In this document: positions 7,005 through 9,422 of the stretch, one piece after another
Layout: each line of letters begins with the position of its first letter
How positions within the stretch are numbered: the first letter of the stretch is position 1
From: Bacteroidales bacterium
GTDB lineage: Bacteria > Bacteroidota > Bacteroidia > Bacteroidales > VadinHA17
Assembly (NCBI GenBank): GCA_027451265.1
Contig: DAIDJT010000085.1
Coordinates: forward strand, 1 to 9,422
DNA: 9,422 bases
Reading direction: 5' to 3'
Notes under the pieces: generated by a model
What the model saw: the letters and a program-made list of their open reading frames with translations, nothing else
Told to the model about the DNA's origin: nothing
The model's database searches: none
Translations under genes and position numbers: made by a program

Positions 7005-7622
7005 CTATTTAATCCTGAGGGTGTAATTCAGAAGATCAAGAAGTGACTGGAATGTATTTGACTTGATGCCGGCGATCTCGTCCGGAGCAAGCCACTGTGC
7101 ATGAGTGATGCCCTCCGAGGCCTGGGGATCAGTGATCATCTCTCCCCTGTAACTCATCCTGAACCACCATGTCTTTTTCATGTAGGGCTTGTTGTCAAAG
7201 AGATACGTGTGGTAGCTTGGCGGCAGCGGTCCCTCAATTATATGGCCGTTAATATTGCACTCCTCCTTCACTTCCCTTATGGCGCACTCCTCCGGCGTCT
7301 CGCCCTCCTCCATATGACCTTTCGGGAGATCCCACCTGCCGTACCTCATGATGAAGAGATACCTTCCGGAGGGGTGCCCAACCAGGCCTCCGGCAGCGTT
7401 GATAACCACAAACCATGAGGAAAAGACTTTCCAGAGGTTGTTGATATCCAATGAATAAATATTCAGTGAGGGGATTTCATTATTGACGGCAAACTGAGAT
7501 ATTTGGGTGAAGAGTTCCTCCGGCTGGTTGTATTTGTGATAAAGGGTGTATTTTTGCACCCTGTCAGGCTCGGGGGAGAGAGTGATAACCCTGTTGTCAA
7601 AATATACCTTATACTTCACCAT
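7005..7622 (-). CDS. NUDIX hydrolase with about 70-residue N-terminal extension
   Basis: A 205-residue protein. The NUDIX box runs from Gly102 to Ile124: G-x5-E (108)-x7-R116-E117-V118-K119-E120-E121-C122-N123-I124. The metal-binding glutamates are present, but the usual glycine near the end of the box (REUxEExGU) is Asn123. A strand-turn segment just before it (YLFIMRYGRWDLPKGH) is typical of the fold. NUDIX enzymes hydrolyse nucleoside diphosphates linked to another group; the substrate is not readable here. Residues 1-70 (KVYFDNRVITL and onward) form an extension that I cannot assign. Start choice: ATG at 7622-7620; a TTG-initiated extension to 7664 would add 14 residues and overlap pyrE, which seems unlikely. 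The start codon directly abuts that of the divergent pyrE. The pairing may reflect nucleotide metabolism, but this is inference. Confidence 0.85.
   Translation of the reverse strand: MVKYKVYFDNRVITLSPEPDRVQKYTLYHKYNQPEELFTQISQFAVNNEIPSLNIYSLDINNLWKVFSSWFVVINAAGGLVGHPSGRYLFIMRYGRWDLPKGHMEEGETPEECAIREVKEECNINGHIIEGPLPPSYHTYLFDNKPYMKKTWWFRMSYRGEMITDPQASEGITHAQWLAPDEIAGIKSNTFQSLLDLLNYTLRIK
7528..7556 (+). promoter_or_regulatory. Candidate pyrE promoter inside the NUDIX gene (TTG - N18 - TATTTTTG)
   Basis: TTG at 7528-7530 and TATTTTTG at 7549-7556 are spaced by 18 bp, one short of the usual 19; the -7 box matches TAnnTTTG fully. A start near 7562 would give pyrE a leader of about 60 nt that is antisense to the first 20 codons of the NUDIX gene. 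Confidence 0.5.
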
Positions 7623-8264
7623 ATGGACGAAACAGCCAGGAAAACCGCAGAATACCTTCTGCAAATTAAAGCAATTAAATTACAACCGGCAAAACCTTTT
7701 ACATGGGCATCAGGATGGAAGTCGCCCATCTACTGTGACAACCGCATGACACTTTCATTTCCGGAGGTGAGGGGTTTCATACGTGATTCCTTTGCCACCA
7801 AGGTGAGGGAGCTCTACCCGGGTGCAGAGCTTATAGCAGGTGTTGCCACCGGCGCCATTGCCCACGGTGCCCTGGCGGCTGACGCCCTTGGCATGCCATT
7901 CATCTATGTCAGGTCAGGTGCTAAGGATCACGGCCTTGGCAACCAGATAGAGGGCCGCTATGAAAAGGGGCAGAAAGTGGTTGTGATTGAAGATCTCATC
8001 TCCACGGGGGGAAGCAGCCTTGGTGCCGTAAAAGCCCTCCGCGAAGCAGGATGTGAGGTGATGGGGATGATAGCCATATTTACCTACGGATTTGCAAAGG
8101 CTGCAGATGCATTTGCCGCGGAAGGATGCAAACTTGATACGCTCAGCAACTACAGCGTGCTGGTGGATATGGCTGCTGCTTCAGGTTATATATCGCAGGG
8201 CGATGTTGAGACACTGAAGGAGTGGCGCAAGGACCCGGCTTCATGGGGAACAGGGAAAGAGTAG
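7623..8264 (+). CDS. pyrE: Orotate phosphoribosyltransferase
   Basis: A 213-residue cytoplasmic enzyme that joins orotate to PRPP to give OMP, the fifth step of de novo UMP synthesis. The PRPP-binding signature VVVIEDLISTGGSS is at 119-132 with the acidic pair Glu123-Asp124. The catalytic loop RSGAKDHGLGNQIEG lies just before it, with the conserved Lys and His of the KDHG core. The N-terminal KPFTWASGWKSPIYCDNR is the orotate-side motif of the family. Start ATG 7623 gives the usual length; an upstream in-frame ATG at 7503 would add 40 residues that are simply antisense to the NUDIX gene and unlike any PyrE N-terminus. There is no Shine-Dalgarno. The start codon abuts that of the NUDIX gene in CATATG. 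It is followed after 49 bp by the SRPBCC gene on the same strand, probably one operon. Confidence 0.96.
   Translation: MDETARKTAEYLLQIKAIKLQPAKPFTWASGWKSPIYCDNRMTLSFPEVRGFIRDSFATKVRELYPGAELIAGVATGAIAHGALAADALGMPFIYVRSGAKDHGLGNQIEGRYEKGQKVVVIEDLISTGGSSLGAVKALREAGCEVMGMIAIFTYGFAKAADAFAAEGCKLDTLSNYSVLVDMAAASGYISQGDVETLKEWRKDPASWGTGKE
7662..7694 (-). promoter_or_regulatory. Candidate NUDIX promoter inside pyrE (TTTTG - N20 - TTAATTTG)
   Basis: Read on the minus strand, TTTTG (7694-7690) and TTAATTTG (7669-7662) are spaced by 20 bp; the -7 box differs from TAnnTTTG in one position. A start near 7655 would give a leader of about 33 nt, antisense to the first codons of pyrE. Confidence 0.4.
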
Positions 8265-8287
8265 CAACAGGGGGCAGATTATTGATT

Positions 8288-8317
8288 ATGACTAAAGACG
8301 AAGGAGCGGGGAAATGA
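8288..8317 (+). CDS. Possible 9-codon leader ORF overlapping the next start (MTKDEGAGK)
   Basis: ATG 8288 opens a nine-codon frame whose TGA (8315-8317) overlaps the SRPBCC start in ATGA. The frame runs through the AAGGAG site of that gene. A G-rich stretch (8271-8275) lies about 12 nt upstream of the ATG. It may be a coupling peptide, or chance; nothing shows that the peptide itself has a function. Confidence 0.2.
   Translation: MTKDEGAGK
8301..8306 (+). promoter_or_regulatory. Strong Shine-Dalgarno AAGGAG
   Basis: AAGGAG lies 7 nt before ATG 8314. It is the clearest ribosome binding site in the window, where most genes lack one, and it fixes the start of the SRPBCC gene. Confidence 0.75.
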
Positions 8318-8760
8318 GCCCGATGACCACTTTTACAAGCAGGAGGGGCGAGGTTCCCTGCGGGGACAGCGACCTGTATGCCTTCCTCACGGACATGCGC
8401 AATTTCAGGTCAGTGATCCCTGACGAAATTATGTCAGGATGGGAGGGCACTCAAGACAATTGCAGCTTCAAAACCGATGGCGCCGGCCGCGTCACTGTAG
8501 CTCTTTCCGAGGCCATGCCTCATTCGGAAATTATATATGATGCCGAGTCATTCCTCACCGGGAAGGTTAAAGTGAGGGTCACCATAGAATTCATCAGCGG
8601 GATGAAGTCCGCCATACGCATTGACACCGGGCTGAACATGAATCCCCTTCTGCGGATGCTCCTAGGTGACTCAGCGGGCAAATACCTTGATAACCTGATG
8701 GATATGATCGAGTCTTATGACGGGTATGACAGGGTCAGAGGATGTAATCAATCTCCCTGA
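8314..8760 (+). CDS. SRPBCC (START/Bet v1-like) domain protein of unknown ligand
   Basis: A 148-residue protein that fits a single SRPBCC fold: an opening strand (TTFTSRRGEVPC), a helix pair (DLYAFLTDMRNFRSVIPD), a tryptophan-containing turn (SGWEG), alternating strands, and a long C-terminal helix from about 109 (NPLLRMLLGDSAGKYLDNLMDMI) that usually lids the hydrophobic cavity. Such proteins bind small hydrophobic ligands or act as cyclases, but no ligand can be named from the sequence. No signal peptide or membrane segment is seen, so it is probably cytoplasmic. It follows pyrE by 49 bp and is likely cotranscribed. Its last 26 bp overlap the end of the convergent birA. Fold assignment rests on pattern and length rather than a catalytic motif. 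Confidence 0.7.
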   Translation: MSPMTTFTSRRGEVPCGDSDLYAFLTDMRNFRSVIPDEIMSGWEGTQDNCSFKTDGAGRVTVALSEAMPHSEIIYDAESFLTGKVKVRVTIEFISGMKSAIRIDTGLNMNPLLRMLLGDSAGKYLDNLMDMIESYDGYDRVRGCNQSP

Positions 8761-9422
8761 ACGCATACAGGCGGCTTACACCGCCTCTTTTCCTGACCGA
8801 AAGCATGCCGTCAGGCATGACCCTTTCAATCATCCCTTCAAACATGCCGCTGTCGTCTGAGTAGCGGTGCCATTCACCGGCCCGGTAAAGGACCTGGTGG
8901 TAATCACTCTCAAGCGTGGCTGCTTCACCCCTGATGACCATTCCATATCTCTTGTCAAGGGCAGCAATCAGCTCATTTGTGACATCTGCCAGGTCAAGTC
9001 CGGCGCCGGTCACCTGCCTGAGTGAAACGGGATTAGGTGCCCCGCTGCGAAAGACTGTCTGGTTGACATTCAACCCGATGCCTGCTATGCTGCTGCCCAG
9101 TGTCTCACCCATAATGCTGTTCTCAATCAGGATGCCTGCAATTTTGTCATTACCCACATAGATATCATTGGGCCACTTGATACGCGCTTTCCGGGTATGT
9201 TTGGATACCAGGTCATAGACAGCCAGCGAGACCATCCTTGAGATGATGAACTGGTCAGAGGGGCTTACCATGACCGGGTAGAGTATCACGCTCATCAGCA
9301 GGTTCTTGCCGGGTTCGCTCTCCCAGCTGTTGCCCGGTTGTCCTTTTCCGCTCTCCTGGAATGATGCTGTTATCACAGTGCCTTCGGCCGGTTCCTGTCC
9401 GTTCAGCATGGCAGCTGCCACA
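8735..9422 (-). CDS. birA: Biotin-[acetyl-CoA-carboxylase] ligase, 5' end outside window
   Basis: 228 residues are visible on the minus strand, ending at TGA 8737-8735; the frame is open through the right edge, so probably about 20 N-terminal residues are missing, including the usual STN segment. The enzyme activates biotin with ATP and attaches it to a lysine of biotin carboxyl carrier protein. Seen motifs (visible numbering): GKGQPGNSW (25-33), the biotinoyl-AMP loop equivalent to GRGRRGRxW; KWPND (82-86); KIAGIL (93-98); and IAGIGLNVNQ (112-121). After about residue 185 comes the small SH3-like C-terminal domain ending LYAFREIDYIL. The likely missing length leaves no room for an N-terminal DNA-binding domain unless the gene extends well beyond the edge, so a monofunctional ligase is likely, but this cannot be confirmed here. 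The 3' end overlaps the SRPBCC gene by 26 bp. Confidence 0.93.
   Translation of the reverse strand, partial: VAAAMLNGQEPAEGTVITASFQESGKGQPGNSWESEPGKNLLMSVILYPVMVSPSDQFIISRMVSLAVYDLVSKHTRKARIKWPNDIYVGNDKIAGILIENSIMGETLGSSIAGIGLNVNQTVFRSGAPNPVSLRQVTGAGLDLADVTNELIAALDKRYGMVIRGEAATLESDYHQVLYRAGEWHRYSDDSGMFEGMIERVMPDGMLSVRKRGGVSRLYAFREIDYIL
8769..8791 (+). terminator. Candidate terminator of pyrE-SRPBCC, inside birA
   Basis: AGGCGG (8769-8774), loop CTTACA and CCGCCT (8781-8786) form a perfect 6-bp GC-rich stem, followed by CTTTT. It begins 9 nt after the SRPBCC stop. A second stem, CATGCC-GTCA-GGCATG (8804-8819), follows. Both lie in the birA coding region on the other strand. The short T run makes this a moderate candidate. 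Confidence 0.5.

Noticed and set aside
7503..7622. Upstream extension of pyrE by 40 codons
   Set aside because: The added residues are the antisense of the NUDIX gene and unlike PyrE N-termini. The ATG at 7623 gives the usual 213 residues.
7623..7664. TTG-initiated extension of the NUDIX protein into pyrE
   Set aside because: The 14 added residues are antisense to conserved pyrE sequence, and an ATG is available at 7622.

Overview
The window reads as ordinary chromosome of a Bacteroidota bacterium of medium GC. The evidence is the promoter type (TAnnTTTG -7 boxes, one with a TTTG -33 box exactly 19 bp upstream), mostly weak Shine-Dalgarno sites, a zinc-free type B ribosomal protein L31, and the set NUDIX / pyrE / SRPBCC / birA. 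The genus cannot be read from this stretch. There are ten genes, no RNA genes, no mobile element and no CRISPR array. Coding density is high and no gene-free stretch exceeds about 140 bases.

Layout. (1) 1-660: C-terminal part of a polytopic flippase of the polysaccharide exporter (MATE/MVF-like) superfamily, cut by the left edge. (2) 739-3452: a two-gene unit with 2 bp between the genes: a class V, cysteine-desulfurase-like PLP enzyme, then a two-part GNAT-like protein of unknown substrate. (3) 3471-3866: a compact single-gene unit with near-consensus promoter, 5' hairpin, rpmE2 (L31 type B) and an intrinsic terminator. (4) 3881-6909: a nested palindrome next to a -7 box, then lon and coaD, probably cotranscribed. 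(5) 7005-7622: a NUDIX hydrolase on the minus strand. (6) 7623-8760: pyrE and an SRPBCC-fold protein on the plus strand. (7) 8735-9422: birA on the minus strand, cut by the right edge, overlapping the SRPBCC gene tail to tail by 26 bp.

Functionally this is housekeeping: protein quality control (Lon), translation (L31), coenzyme A synthesis (CoaD), pyrimidine synthesis (PyrE), biotin attachment (BirA) and envelope polysaccharide export. The least understood genes are the class V enzyme / GNAT pair. The most unusual layout features are the NUDIX and pyrE start codons, which abut in a single CATATG so each promoter must lie inside the other gene, and the 32-bp nested palindrome before lon. I found no convincing undescribed multi-gene system; the findings are mostly regulatory architecture.
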